This document shows positions 16,795 to 26,754 of a stretch of 64,000 bases of DNA, piece by piece. The notes under the pieces were generated by a model. It worked only from the letters and a program-made list of their open reading frames with translations. It had not been told where the DNA came from and ran no database searches. This stretch comes from Ignavibacteriota bacterium (GTDB taxonomy: Bacteria; Bacteroidota; Ignavibacteria; Ignavibacteriales; Melioribacteraceae). The translations under genes were made by a program, and so were the position numbers. Within the stretch, counting starts at the first letter, position 1. Each line of letters begins with the position of its first letter. The stretch is taken from the NCBI GenBank assembly GCA_016708125.1, contig JADJGF010000001.1, positions 2,068,001 to 2,132,000 of the forward strand, read 5' to 3'.

Positions 16795-16860
16795 AAATTC
16801 TGAAAAATTATAATTTGTCATATTGAGTCCGTTTCCGTTGGCTAACGGACAGCATGACAA
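16795..16860. repeat. Dispersed GTCAT...ATGAC repeat, copy 2
   Basis: GTCAT (16817-16821) and ATGAC (16854-16858) flank a hairpin GTCCGTT (16827-16833) / AACGGAC (16844-16850). The 28 bp at 16800-16827 match 25 of 28 positions of copy 3 at 45621-45648, so homology extends beyond the ends. It lies between the convergent HEPN and rhamnosidase genes and could also act as a terminator structure. Confidence 0.65.
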
Positions 16861-16902
16861 AAATCATTATTTCAATTTAATCAAATTCATTTAGTTCAAA
16901 TT

Positions 16903-19668
16903 TTATTTAACTTCAAAATGATATTTGCCGGAACCAATGTGTAAAACTATTTTTCCACTTTCAACTTTTACAGAATTTATTCCTAAAATTTCATTTAAAG
17001 ATTTTCCGCTTTCTAAAATATTTTCCTTTTTGTCAGTTGGAAGAAAAACATCTGCGGTTGTATTTGCCGGAATTTCAAGTTCCAGTTTAAAAATGTTATC
17101 TACATTTTTCCACGATGATTTGATTTTCCCATAAATTGAGTTGAACTCAGCTTTGGCAAATTTAAGGTTTTCATTTGTATGCGGATTTACAATAATATTT
17201 TTAAAACCGGGAATATTCTCATCCAAATCAATTCCGGCAACATCGCTGTAAAGCCATTTGCCAATTGCTCCATACGCATAATGATTGAAAGAATTCATTC
17301 CTTCACTTTGAAAAGTTCCGTCAGTTTTAATTCCGTCCCAGCGTTCCCAAATTGTTGTTGCACCTTTTGTAACCGGATATAACCAAGATGGGTATTCTTT
17401 TCTAAACAAAAGTTTAAATGCCAAATCTTCATAACCAAAATCAGTCAGTACTTTTGCAATATGAGAAGCACCAAGAAATCCACTTGTAAGATGACCAAAA
17501 TTCTTTACATCATTGGCCAATCTTTTTGCCGTTTCATTCTTTGAATTTTCTGGAACTAAATCAAATGCCAATGCAAGTAAATAAGCCGTTTGTGTATTTG
17601 AAGCAATTCTACCGCTTGAAGTAATAAACTCTTTTTGAAATGCATTTTTAATTTTAGTCATTAAAAGTGAAAATTCTTCAGCATCTTTATTTTTCCCAAG
17701 CACAAAAGCAATTTTGTTCATTAAACTTGTTGAGTAATAATAATATGCGGTTCCTATTAAATCTTTATCTGTTGTAGCTCCAGGATAGTCAGAACGATTT
17801 GTTGCGAAAGCAAGCCAATCTCCGTATCCGACGGCGGTATTCCATAAAAAAGAATCACCGGCGCGAGTCTTTAAATATTCTATCCATTTCTTCATCGATT
17901 CATATTGAGTTTCTAAAATTCGTTTATCGCCGTAATTCAAATAGACTGTCCAAGGAACAATTATTCCAGCATCTGCCCAGCCGGCAGCGCCGCCCTCATT
18001 GGGAAGAATATTTGGAATTACATGCGGAATTCTTCCATCGCTTAACTGATCTGGAATAAAATCTTTCATCCATTTCGAATAGAACGAAGCGGCATCCATA
18101 TTGAAACATGCAGTTGGAGCAAAAACTTGTGCATCTCCCGTCCATCCTAATCTTTCATCTCGCTGCGGACAATCGGTTGGAACATCAAGAAAATTTCCGC
18201 GCAATCCCCATTGGATATTTTTTTGAAGCTGATTGATTAAAGAATCAGAACATTCAAAATTTCCGGTTGGAGTCATATCCGAGTGAATAACTTTTCCAAC
18301 TAAATCGTTGAGTGCAATTTCACCTTTATAATCTGTTACCGCAACATATCTAAATCCTTGAAAAGTAAAGCGTGGTTCATAAATCTCTTCTTTTTCACCT
18401 TTAAATGTGTACTCAACTATTTGCTTGGCTTTACGCAAATTTGCTAAATAAAGATTTCCATCTTGATCTAAAACCTCACCATGTTTTAAAGTGATTTTTT
18501 CTCCGGCATTTCCATTTAATTTTATTTGAATCCAACCAACCATATTTTGTCCAAAATCAAAAACGAGTTCTCCGTTTGGAGTAACGAATTTATTAATAGG
18601 GCGAATTGTTTGTGTTACTTTTACTTCCGGTCCTTCCGAAGCAATGAGATTTTCGTACCCGTAATTTGCAACGGAAACTTTTTCCCAAGAATTATCATCA
18701 TAATTATTATTATCCCAGCCGGATTTTTCTAAGCGGGCATCATATATTTCACCGTCATAAATTTCAGACATTAAAATTGGTCCAGTTGAGTATTTCCAAC
18801 TCTCATCAGAAATAATTGTTTTCGTTGAACCATCTTCGAAAGTGATTTCAATTTGCAAAAGTAAACCGAGTTTTGAGCCATAATTATTAGGAGTATAATC
18901 CCATTTCATCGGACCTTTATACCAGCCGTTTGCAAGAATTGCACCCAAAGAATTTTCGCCACTAATTAAATTTTGTGTTACATCATAAGTCTGGTATTGA
19001 AGTCTTGCATTGTAACTTGTCCAGCCCGGAGTGAAAAGCTGCTCACTTATTTTTTTACCATTAATTCTAAGTTCATATAATCCATGACTTGTAACATAAG
19101 CTTTGGCAGATTTTATTCCTTTCTTCAAGTTAATTTCTTTTCTAAACATTGGGCAAGCAGTTGAATTTTTCAGATTGTCTTTTTCCGATTGCTCAATCCA
19201 TTTTGCTTTCCAATCACTTTTATTAATTAAACCCATTTCCCAAAATGCGGGATCGCTCCATTGGGATTGGCTTCCGTCAATTCCCCAAATTTTTACTTGC
19301 CAAAAAATTCTTTCAGATGATTTTAAATTATTTCCTTTATACTCTATTTGATTTGAACGATCTGAAATTATCTTCCCGGAATTCCAAATTAAGTTTTTGT
19401 CTGATTCAAGTTCCGCAATACTTTTAGCAGCTTTTATTTGATATGCCGATTGAATAAAATTTCTTTGCTCGGTAATTATTTCCCAGCTTAATCTTGGAAT
19501 TTTACTATTAATTCCAATTGGGTTTTGCTTGTATTCAGTTCGCAGATTATTAACAATTATCTTATTTGCGGCAATAGTTAAATTGAAAGAAAATACAAGA
19601 GCTAGAAATGTGAAAAGAAAAGATAAATTATTTGTTAAAAATACTTTTTCCCCGAAGTTAGTTCTCAT
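16903..19668 (-). CDS. Exported GH78 alpha-L-rhamnosidase
   Basis: Hydrolyses terminal alpha-L-rhamnose from plant or microbial polysaccharides and glycosides. It has an N-terminal membrane-spanning signal (about residues 14-34), then the family N-domain beginning VNNLRTEYKQNPIGI and PRLSWEI. The (alpha/alpha)6 catalytic domain has the hallmark DVPTDCPQRDERLGWTGDAQ (D504, E505 and nearby acids), GYGDWLA and WERWDGI. At 921 residues it is full length. It is transcribed divergently from a GH92 mannosidase across a 198-bp region, suggesting a shared carbohydrate-degradation function. No SusC/SusD genes are visible. A GGGAATAAG sequence precedes ATG. Confidence 0.95.
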   Translation of the reverse strand: MRTNFGEKVFLTNNLSFLFTFLALVFSFNLTIAANKIIVNNLRTEYKQNPIGINSKIPRLSWEIITEQRNFIQSAYQIKAAKSIAELESDKNLIWNSGKIISDRSNQIEYKGNNLKSSERIFWQVKIWGIDGSQSQWSDPAFWEMGLINKSDWKAKWIEQSEKDNLKNSTACPMFRKEINLKKGIKSAKAYVTSHGLYELRINGKKISEQLFTPGWTSYNARLQYQTYDVTQNLISGENSLGAILANGWYKGPMKWDYTPNNYGSKLGLLLQIEITFEDGSTKTIISDESWKYSTGPILMSEIYDGEIYDARLEKSGWDNNNYDDNSWEKVSVANYGYENLIASEGPEVKVTQTIRPINKFVTPNGELVFDFGQNMVGWIQIKLNGNAGEKITLKHGEVLDQDGNLYLANLRKAKQIVEYTFKGEKEEIYEPRFTFQGFRYVAVTDYKGEIALNDLVGKVIHSDMTPTGNFECSDSLINQLQKNIQWGLRGNFLDVPTDCPQRDERLGWTGDAQVFAPTACFNMDAASFYSKWMKDFIPDQLSDGRIPHVIPNILPNEGGAAGWADAGIIVPWTVYLNYGDKRILETQYESMKKWIEYLKTRAGDSFLWNTAVGYGDWLAFATNRSDYPGATTDKDLIGTAYYYYSTSLMNKIAFVLGKNKDAEEFSLLMTKIKNAFQKEFITSSGRIASNTQTAYLLALAFDLVPENSKNETAKRLANDVKNFGHLTSGFLGASHIAKVLTDFGYEDLAFKLLFRKEYPSWLYPVTKGATTIWERWDGIKTDGTFQSEGMNSFNHYAYGAIGKWLYSDVAGIDLDENIPGFKNIIVNPHTNENLKFAKAEFNSIYGKIKSSWKNVDNIFKLELEIPANTTADVFLPTDKKENILESGKSLNEILGINSVKVESGKIVLHIGSGKYHFEVK

Positions 19669-19717
19669 CTTATTCCCATTTAATTTTTCAAAGAATTATT
19701 TATAAAAAATTTTTATA

Positions 19718-19737
19718 GTTACAACAAATATAGTAAC
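19718..19737. promoter_or_regulatory. Inverted repeat in the GH78-GH92 divergent region
   Basis: GTTAC (19718-19722) and GTAAC (19733-19737) form a spaced dyad in the 198-bp region between the divergent glycosidase genes. It could be an operator serving both, but the arms are short and no regulator gene is next to it. Confidence 0.2.
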
Positions 19738-19866
19738 CAAAAACAAATGTAGTTATACTTAATTCACAAAAAAAATATTCAACTTTTATGTTTTGCTTAA
19801 AGTTTTTGATAAACGAAAAAAATATTAATTACATTTCTTATATAAAAAAATACTACATGGGGAAAA

Positions 19867-22155
19867 ATGAAAAGAATATTACTGGCAGTTTTAATGCTTA
19901 CATTTACAATATTTGCAAATGACTCAGTTAAGAAAAAAGAACTTGCAGAATTTGTTAATCCGCTTGTGGGCACAGATTCAGATTATACTCTTTCAAATGG
20001 AAATACATATCCGGCAATAGCAGTGCCGTGGGGAATGAATTTTTGGACACCGCAAACCGGGAAAATGGGAAACGGATGGCAGTACACTTATGATGCATAT
20101 AAAATTCGTGGATTTAAGCAAACTCATCAGCCATCGCCTTGGATAAATGATTATGGTGCATTTTCTATTATGCCCGTTGTTGGTAAATTAAAATTCAACG
20201 AAGATGATCGTGCTTCTTGGTTCAGTCACAAACGAGAAACCGTTAAACCATATTACTATCAAGTTTATCTTGGTGATTACGATACTTGGGTTGAATTCAC
20301 ACCAACGGAACGAGCCGCACAATTTAATATCAATTTTCCCAAAACAGAAAAAGCTTATTTAGTTATTGATGCCTTTCATAAAGGTTCATTTGTAAAAGTA
20401 TTACCAAAAGAAAAAAAGATTATTGGATTTAGCAGAAATAATGATGGCGGAGTTCCGGAAAATTTTCATAATTATTTTGTGATTTATCTTGATAAGGAAA
20501 TTGATTCTGTTTACACATGGAATGGAACAGCACTTTCTGCAAACAGTTTTGAAAGTAAAGGTGAACATGTTGGAACGGTAGTAAAATTAAAAGTTAAAGA
20601 AAATGAAAAAGTGAATATTAAAATTGCATCATCCTTTATAAGTTATGATCAAGCTGAATTAAATCTAAAAAATGAAATTGGTAATGACACTTTTGAACAA
20701 ACACTTAACAAAGCAAAAAATACTTGGAATGAAGGATTAAATAGAATTGAAGTTGATGGAGGAAGTGAAGAACAATTCAAAACATTTTACACAGCGTTGT
20801 ATCGCACAATGTTATTCCCCAGGAAATTTTATGAGATTGATAAAAATAATAATGTAGTTCATTACAGCCCGTATAACGGCGAAATATTACCGGGTTATAT
20901 GTTTACTGATAATGGCTTTTGGGATACATTCCGTGCTGTTTTCCCTTTCTTTACAATAATGCAGAGAGAATTGAGCAGTAATATAATGGAAGGACTTGCA
21001 AATGCTTATAAAGAAAGCGGCTGGCTTCCGGAATGGGCAAGTCCCGGACACAGAGACTGTATGGTTGGATCAAATTCAGCATCAATAATTGCTGACGCAT
21101 ATTTAAAAGGAATTCGCGGATTTGATATTAACTCATGTTACGATGGTATTCTCAAAAACTCTGAAAATGAAGGTCCGCTTAAATCTGTTGGAAGATTTGG
21201 TGCTAAATATTACAATACTCTTGGCTATATTCCTTATGATGTTAATGTGAATGAAAATGTTGCCAGAACTTTGGAATATTGTTATGATGATTTTACAATA
21301 ATGAAACTCGCAAAAGCCTTAAATCGTCCGCAAAGTGAAATCAATCTTTTTGCAAAACGTGCATTGAATTATAAAAATGTTTTTGATCCATCAACAAATT
21401 TTATGCGAGGGAAAAACAAAGATGGAAACTGGCAATCTCCTTTTATTCCGGAAAAATGGGGAGACGCATTTACAGAAGGTTCATCATGGCATTATACTTG
21501 GTCAGTCTTTCATGATCCGCAAGGACTAATTGATTTGATGGGCGGACGAGAAAAATTTGTAAATAAATTGGATTCAGTTTTTACTTCGGAACCAACCTTT
21601 GATTTTTCTTATTACGGAATTCAAATTCATGAAATAACAGAAATGGTTATTGCGGGAATGGGGCAGTATGCACATGGCAATCAGCCGATTCAACATGCTA
21701 TTTATTTATATAATTATGCCGGTGAACCCTGGAAAGCACAAAAATATGTTCGTCAAACTTTAGATTTAATGTACACTCCATATCCGGATGGACTATGCGG
21801 TGATGAGGATAATGGTCAAACTTCTGCATGGTATGTAATGTCTGCTGCTGGTTTCTATTCTGTTTGTCCCGGAACAGACGAATATGTTTTAGGTTCACCT
21901 CTTTTCGAGAAAGTAACACTGAAACTTGAAAACGGAAAAACATATACAATTGCCGGAAAGAATAATTCAAGTGAAAATATTTACATCCATAATGCAAAAC
22001 TAAACGGTGAAAATTACACCAAGAATTTTATTCGTCATAGCGATATTATGAATGGTGGAAAATTGGATTTTGAAATGAGTAATACTCCAAATTTGAAAAG
22101 AGGAATTAATAAAGAAGATTTCCCATATTCATTTTCAAACGAATTTAAAAAATAA
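19867..22155 (+). CDS. Exported GH92 alpha-mannosidase
   Basis: A calcium-dependent exo-alpha-mannosidase of family GH92. It starts with a signal peptide (MKRILLAVLMLTFTIFA). The beta-sandwich N-domain has VNPLVGTDSDYTLSNGNTYP, and the catalytic (alpha/alpha)6 domain has EGSSWHYTWSVFHD (probable catalytic acid), GNQPIQHAIYLYNYAG and GDEDNGQTSAWYVMSAAGFY. The length of 762 residues is typical. GH92 enzymes usually remove mannose from N-glycans or mannans. Together with the divergent GH78 gene it suggests growth on complex glycans. ATG follows a GGGGAAAA Shine-Dalgarno. Confidence 0.95.
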   Translation: MKRILLAVLMLTFTIFANDSVKKKELAEFVNPLVGTDSDYTLSNGNTYPAIAVPWGMNFWTPQTGKMGNGWQYTYDAYKIRGFKQTHQPSPWINDYGAFSIMPVVGKLKFNEDDRASWFSHKRETVKPYYYQVYLGDYDTWVEFTPTERAAQFNINFPKTEKAYLVIDAFHKGSFVKVLPKEKKIIGFSRNNDGGVPENFHNYFVIYLDKEIDSVYTWNGTALSANSFESKGEHVGTVVKLKVKENEKVNIKIASSFISYDQAELNLKNEIGNDTFEQTLNKAKNTWNEGLNRIEVDGGSEEQFKTFYTALYRTMLFPRKFYEIDKNNNVVHYSPYNGEILPGYMFTDNGFWDTFRAVFPFFTIMQRELSSNIMEGLANAYKESGWLPEWASPGHRDCMVGSNSASIIADAYLKGIRGFDINSCYDGILKNSENEGPLKSVGRFGAKYYNTLGYIPYDVNVNENVARTLEYCYDDFTIMKLAKALNRPQSEINLFAKRALNYKNVFDPSTNFMRGKNKDGNWQSPFIPEKWGDAFTEGSSWHYTWSVFHDPQGLIDLMGGREKFVNKLDSVFTSEPTFDFSYYGIQIHEITEMVIAGMGQYAHGNQPIQHAIYLYNYAGEPWKAQKYVRQTLDLMYTPYPDGLCGDEDNGQTSAWYVMSAAGFYSVCPGTDEYVLGSPLFEKVTLKLENGKTYTIAGKNNSSENIYIHNAKLNGENYTKNFIRHSDIMNGGKLDFEMSNTPNLKRGINKEDFPYSFSNEFKK

Positions 22156-22561
22156 TTTTAAAGGTTTTGAATTATAAAAATGATGATAAGTTTATTGGAG
22201 TTTTATAAATCATTATGATATAATAGATGGTGGAAAACCCCTATTTAATTATGGGCGATAAACCCAACAAAAACTGAAGATTATAAAATGTGACTTTGGT
22301 TTGGGAATTTTTATTTTCAAATAAATATTTATCATAATGAATTTATAACATTTTCGAAGACACAATAACGAGTTAATGAGAAATAGAAAATTAAAAACTA
22401 TAAATCTCCGATTTCTTTTATTAGTTTTTGCCAGAGTTCACTGCCGTTTTCATTTCTTTTTTTATGAACATTACTTTAAAATGAAGTGAAAGTTAAAATA
22501 ATATTTTTATCAACAAGAATTTTCTTATGATTTTGAACTTTGTTATTGAATAAACAAATCT
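22156..22561. other. 406-bp intergenic region with a possible gene remnant
   Basis: No complete gene is seen. On the minus strand, 22470 to 22398 reads as a short C-terminal-like peptide ending NGSELWQKLIKEIGDL with a stop. An in-frame stop lies immediately upstream, which suggests the decayed 3' end of a former gene. The remainder is AT-rich without clear signals. Confidence 0.35.
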
Positions 22562-23473
22562 CTAATTCAAAGACCTAAATTGATTGGGTGTTTGGCCAGT
22601 TAAGTTTTTAAATAACCGAGTAAAATGTTGAGGATATTTAAATCCTAATTCGTATGCAATTTCATTTACAGTTTTATTTGTATCTAATGTTTTGTTTTTA
22701 GCTAAATCAATAATTTTGTAGTGAATATATTCTTTTGCAGATTTTCCGGTTTCCTTTTTAATCAAATCACCAAAATAATTTGCAGATAAATGTAGTTCTA
22801 CCGCAAAATATGAAACAGTTGGTAAGCCTATTTGTGTTGGTTTTTCTGAATTAAAATAATCATTTAATAAATCTTCAAACTTTTCCAAAATACCTTTATT
22901 AACATTATCTCTCGTAATGAACTGACGATCATAAAAACGTTCACAATAATTTAGGAATAATTCAATATTTGAAGTTATAAGTTTTTTACTGTGCTTATCA
23001 ATACTGCCGTTCAGTTCAAATTCGATTTTCGAAAAACAATCCAAAACAATTTGTCTCTCTCTTTCTGATAAATGAAGTGCTTCATTAGCGTTGTAGCTAA
23101 AAAAACTATAATCATTTATGCTTTTTGCAAGTGAAGTTCCATGTATTAAATCTGGATGAAAAACTAAAGCATAACCTTTGGGCTGATAAACTTTCCCGTC
23201 ATTTTCAATTTGCATTATTTGTCCCGGAGAGACAAAAACCAATGTGCCTTCTTGGTAATCATAATAGTTTCTCCCATACTTTAAATCTCCACATTTTACT
23301 TCCTTCAAAAAAATGCAATATAAACCATAATTGATTCTTACGGTTTTTTGTCCTCCCCAAGATCTTGGATCGGCTTTTGAAAAATCAATAACGCTAACCA
23401 AAGGGTGAAGAGTTTGATGATTATTTAAATCATTGTATTCTTTTACGGTGTTAAATCTGAAAATCTTTTCCAT
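22562..23473 (-). CDS. AraC-family transcriptional regulator
   Basis: A 303-residue regulator with an N-terminal cupin-like ligand domain (EGTLVFVSPGQIMQI, then FHPDLIHG). The C-terminal double helix-turn-helix of AraC/XylS type lies at about residues 200-303 (LPTVSYFAVELHLSANYFGDLIKKETG and VNEIAYELGFKYPQHFTRLFKNLTGQTPNQFR). It is divergent from the eight-gene operon starting at 23656 with a 182-bp shared region, and is the obvious candidate activator of that operon. The effector is unknown. The resemblance to aldo/keto-reductase-linked AraC regulators in Bacteroidota is from memory. Confidence 0.92.
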   Translation of the reverse strand: MEKIFRFNTVKEYNDLNNHQTLHPLVSVIDFSKADPRSWGGQKTVRINYGLYCIFLKEVKCGDLKYGRNYYDYQEGTLVFVSPGQIMQIENDGKVYQPKGYALVFHPDLIHGTSLAKSINDYSFFSYNANEALHLSERERQIVLDCFSKIEFELNGSIDKHSKKLITSNIELFLNYCERFYDRQFITRDNVNKGILEKFEDLLNDYFNSEKPTQIGLPTVSYFAVELHLSANYFGDLIKKETGKSAKEYIHYKIIDLAKNKTLDTNKTVNEIAYELGFKYPQHFTRLFKNLTGQTPNQFRSLN

Positions 23474-23655
23474 ATCATTTATTTTTTTAAATCAAATTTA
23501 ATCATTCATTCATCGTTTTAATAATCATAGAAATAAAATCAGTAAAAATGGTAGATAATACAGTAATCTATATACCAATTACTAATCATCATGATTGTAT
23601 ATTTGAATTGAAAAAAAAGTATAGATTTTGAGAAAATAAAATATAAAAGGTTAAA

Positions 23656-24747
23656 ATGAAACAAAAAAACATTAGAATAATTGAAAAGTTATTGAAATCT
23701 TTAATTTTATTTCTGGTCGTAATATTTATTTCATCATGTAATTTATTCAATGAAGATCAGCTTATTATCAAAGAACAATGCAGTTTTACAATAGGTGGAA
23801 AGATCATTCGCAATCCCGGTAAATTTGATCCATTTAACCCAACACCAACCGGACAAACTTATCGAGGTGATCATGCTTACGTTTTCTATCAAATTCCGGA
23901 CAATGCACATAAATATCCTTTAGTTATGTGGCATGGCTTCGGTCAGTTTTCAAAAACATGGGAAACAACACCGGATGGGCGTGAAGGATTTCAGAATATA
24001 TTTTTACGAAGACGTTTTCCGGTTTATTTAATTGATCAACCAAGAAGAGGTGATGCCGGTCGAAGCACAGTTAGTGCGAATATTGAACCAATAGCCGATG
24101 AACAACAATGGTTTGGTACATTCCGATTAGGTATATGGCCAAATTATTTTGATGGAGTACAATTCGCCAAAGATTCTGTTACTCTTGATCAATATTTTCG
24201 TTCTATGACACCAAGCATTGGTACAATCGACATAAATGTTAATGCAGAAGCGGTGTCTGAACTTTTTAATAAAATAGGTTCTGCAATTTTAATTACACAT
24301 TCACATTCTGGCGGAATGGGCTGGCTCACCGCAATTAAAAATCAAAATGTAAAAGCTATTGTTTCTTATGAACCGGGAAGTGGTTTTATTTTTCCGGATG
24401 TTGAAGTCCCCGAACCTTTGGCAAGTTCTGGTGGTACGCTTGTAGCTATTGGTGTTTCAATGCAAGAATTTCTAAAACTTACAAAAATTCCAATTGTAAT
24501 TTATTATGGAGATTATATACCAAGTGAACCAAATCCTAATCCCGGACAAGATGGATGGCGAGTAAGACTTGAAATGGCAAAGTTGTGGAGAGATGTTGTA
24601 AATAAAAATGGGGGAGATGTAACTGTTATTCATTTGCCGGAAGTTGGAATTAAAGGTAACACTCATTTCCCATTTTCAGATTTAAATAATTTAGAAATTG
24701 CCGATTTACTATCAGATTGGCTAAAAGCAAAAGGATTAGATAAATAA
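23656..24747 (+). CDS. Lipoprotein alpha/beta hydrolase
   Basis: A 363-residue exported lipoprotein (lipobox ISSC, C28) with an alpha/beta-hydrolase fold. MWHGFGQF provides the oxyanion region. The nucleophile is S218 in THSHSGGMGW, and a C-terminal H in KGNTHFPF is a candidate catalytic histidine. The YLIDQPRRGDAGRS stretch is typical of a large uncharacterised esterase-like family. It is first in the operon controlled by the divergent AraC gene and is followed after 17 bp by an aldo/keto reductase. The substrate is unknown. Confidence 0.85.
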   Translation: MKQKNIRIIEKLLKSLILFLVVIFISSCNLFNEDQLIIKEQCSFTIGGKIIRNPGKFDPFNPTPTGQTYRGDHAYVFYQIPDNAHKYPLVMWHGFGQFSKTWETTPDGREGFQNIFLRRRFPVYLIDQPRRGDAGRSTVSANIEPIADEQQWFGTFRLGIWPNYFDGVQFAKDSVTLDQYFRSMTPSIGTIDINVNAEAVSELFNKIGSAILITHSHSGGMGWLTAIKNQNVKAIVSYEPGSGFIFPDVEVPEPLASSGGTLVAIGVSMQEFLKLTKIPIVIYYGDYIPSEPNPNPGQDGWRVRLEMAKLWRDVVNKNGGDVTVIHLPEVGIKGNTHFPFSDLNNLEIADLLSDWLKAKGLDK

Positions 24748-24764
24748 TATATAAAAGGAAAAAT

Positions 24765-25616
24765 ATGAATTCAGTAAAACTTAATAATGGTGTTGAAATG
24801 CCGATTCTTGGTTTTGGAGTATTTCAAGTTACAGATCTTAAAGAATGTGAAAATAGTGTCCTTCAAGCAATTGAAGCCGGTTATCGACTTATCGACACTG
24901 CCGCAATTTACATGAACGAAACAGCAGTTGGAAATGCTATCAAAATTAGCGGTGTTGAAAGAGAAGACCTTTTTATAACAACTAAACTTTGGGTGCATGA
25001 CACAGGTTATGAAAAAACAAAAGCTGCATTTGAAAAATCGTTAAATAAACTTCAACTAGATTATCTTGATTTGTATTTAATCCATCAGCCATATAGTGAT
25101 GTTCATGGTTCATGGAGAGCAATGGAAGAACTCTACAAAGAAGGAAAAGTGAGAGCAATTGGTGTAAGCAATTTTCACCCCGATCGAGTAATGGATATTA
25201 TTGCTTTTAACGAAATTGCTCCGGCAGTAAATCAAATTGAAACTCATCCATTCAATCAACAAATAGAAGCTCAGAAATTTTTAATTGATACTGGAGTTCA
25301 ATTAGAATCTTGGGGCCCATTTGCAGAAGGAAGAAACAATCTATTTCAAAACGATTTACTGCTTTCTATTGCTGCAAGGTATAATAAAAGCTTAGCTCAA
25401 GTTGTGCTTCGTTGGCTTACACAAAGAGGAATAGTTGCAATACCTAAATCTGTAAAAAAAGAAAGGATAAAAGAAAATTTCAACATTTTTGATTTTGAAT
25501 TAAATCCAGAAGATATGAAAGCAATTGCAAATCTTGATATGAAAACCAGCTACTTTTTCGATCATCACAATCCGGAAATTATTAAATGGATGGGAAGCAG
25601 AAAAGTTGACTTATAG
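24765..25616 (+). CDS. Cytosolic aldo/keto reductase
   Basis: A 283-residue NADPH-dependent aldo/keto reductase, similar in layout to 2,5-diketo-D-gluconate reductases. The catalytic tetrad is visible: D and Y in RLIDTAAIYMNE, K in TTKLWV and H in LIHQPYSD. The cofactor-binding end has AIPKSVKKERIKEN. It has no signal peptide, unlike the paralogue at 27281 and unlike its operon neighbours. Preceded by AAAGGAAAAAT before ATG. The substrate is probably a carbonyl compound such as a keto sugar or aldehyde. Confidence 0.92.
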   Translation: MNSVKLNNGVEMPILGFGVFQVTDLKECENSVLQAIEAGYRLIDTAAIYMNETAVGNAIKISGVEREDLFITTKLWVHDTGYEKTKAAFEKSLNKLQLDYLDLYLIHQPYSDVHGSWRAMEELYKEGKVRAIGVSNFHPDRVMDIIAFNEIAPAVNQIETHPFNQQIEAQKFLIDTGVQLESWGPFAEGRNNLFQNDLLLSIAARYNKSLAQVVLRWLTQRGIVAIPKSVKKERIKENFNIFDFELNPEDMKAIANLDMKTSYFFDHHNPEIIKWMGSRKVDL

Positions 25617-25672
25617 TGTTACGGATAAAAAGTTGAAGTAATATAATTAAATAAAATTTTTAGGAATAAGTT

Positions 25673-26725
25673 GTGAAAAATATATTTGTGAATAATCTAC
25701 TAATAGGAATTCTCATGTTAATGAGTTTAAATATCAAAGGGCAAAATAAAATAGAAAATCCTTTTACACTTGTTTACAAGGGTGCAATAATAGAAAATCT
25801 TTCAGGTGAGGTAAATATTCGACAAGTAAATTATAAACTTAATGGCATTGAAATATCTGCAAATGTTTATACACCAGCAAATTATGATTCTTTGAAAACT
25901 TATCAAGCTATTGTTGTTGCACAGCCTAATGGCGGAGTAAAGGAACAAGTAGCGGGATTATATGCCCAACGTTTGGCAGAATCTGGTTATATCACCATTG
26001 CTGCCGATGCATCATTCCAAGGAGCCAGCGGTGGGTATCCTCGTAATGTTGATAAACCATCAAATAGGATTGAGGATGTAAGAGGAATGGCAGATTTTAT
26101 CTCACATTATAAAGGTGTAAACAAAGAGAATATAGGTTTATTGGGAATCTGTGGCGGTGGAGGTTATTCATTAGCTGCCGCTCAAACCGATAAAAGATTT
26201 AAAGCTGTAGCTACTTTAAGTATGTTTAATTCCGGACTAGTAAGACGAAACGGATTTATGAATTCCCAAGTATCTTCAATTCATGAAAGATTAAAACAAG
26301 CATCTGATGCACGCGCTCAAGAAGCAGTGGGTGGCGAAGTTATATATGCCGCAAATGCAGAAATTACAGATGAAATGGCTGATAAAATGCCATTCGATTT
26401 ATATCGAGAAGGTCATTACTACTATAACAGAACTCATGCGCATCCCAATTCAACTTTCAGGTATACTATGAGTAGTCTGCTCGATTTGATGGCTTTTGAT
26501 GCAACCACTAATATGGATTTAATAAATCAACCTTTGTTAATGATTGCCGGAAGTAAAGCCGATACATATTACATGTCAGAAAGCGCATTTAAACTTGCTA
26601 CTGGCACTAAAGAAAAGGAATTATTTTTGATTGATGGAGCAACTCACATTCAAACATATTATGTTCCAGAATATGTAGATCAAGCAATGGACAAACTCAA
26701 CGAGTTCTTCGACAAGTATTTATAA
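25673..26725 (+). CDS. Exported alpha/beta hydrolase with Cys nucleophile
   Basis: A 350-residue alpha/beta hydrolase with an N-terminal signal sequence (NNLLIGILMLMSLNIKGQ). The nucleophile elbow reads GICGGGG, with C160 where most members have serine. This is as in dienelactone hydrolases and some related peptidase-like enzymes. The C-terminal ATHIQTYY provides the histidine. It starts at GTG (25673) after AGGAATAAG. It lies between the cytosolic aldo/keto reductase and a SnoaL-like gene in the same operon. Activity is probably on esters or lactones; this is inferred. Confidence 0.85.
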   Translation: MKNIFVNNLLIGILMLMSLNIKGQNKIENPFTLVYKGAIIENLSGEVNIRQVNYKLNGIEISANVYTPANYDSLKTYQAIVVAQPNGGVKEQVAGLYAQRLAESGYITIAADASFQGASGGYPRNVDKPSNRIEDVRGMADFISHYKGVNKENIGLLGICGGGGYSLAAAQTDKRFKAVATLSMFNSGLVRRNGFMNSQVSSIHERLKQASDARAQEAVGGEVIYAANAEITDEMADKMPFDLYREGHYYYNRTHAHPNSTFRYTMSSLLDLMAFDATTNMDLINQPLLMIAGSKADTYYMSESAFKLATGTKEKELFLIDGATHIQTYYVPEYVDQAMDKLNEFFDKYL

Positions 26726-26754
26726 TTTTTTTAATAACCAATAAGGATAAAATT

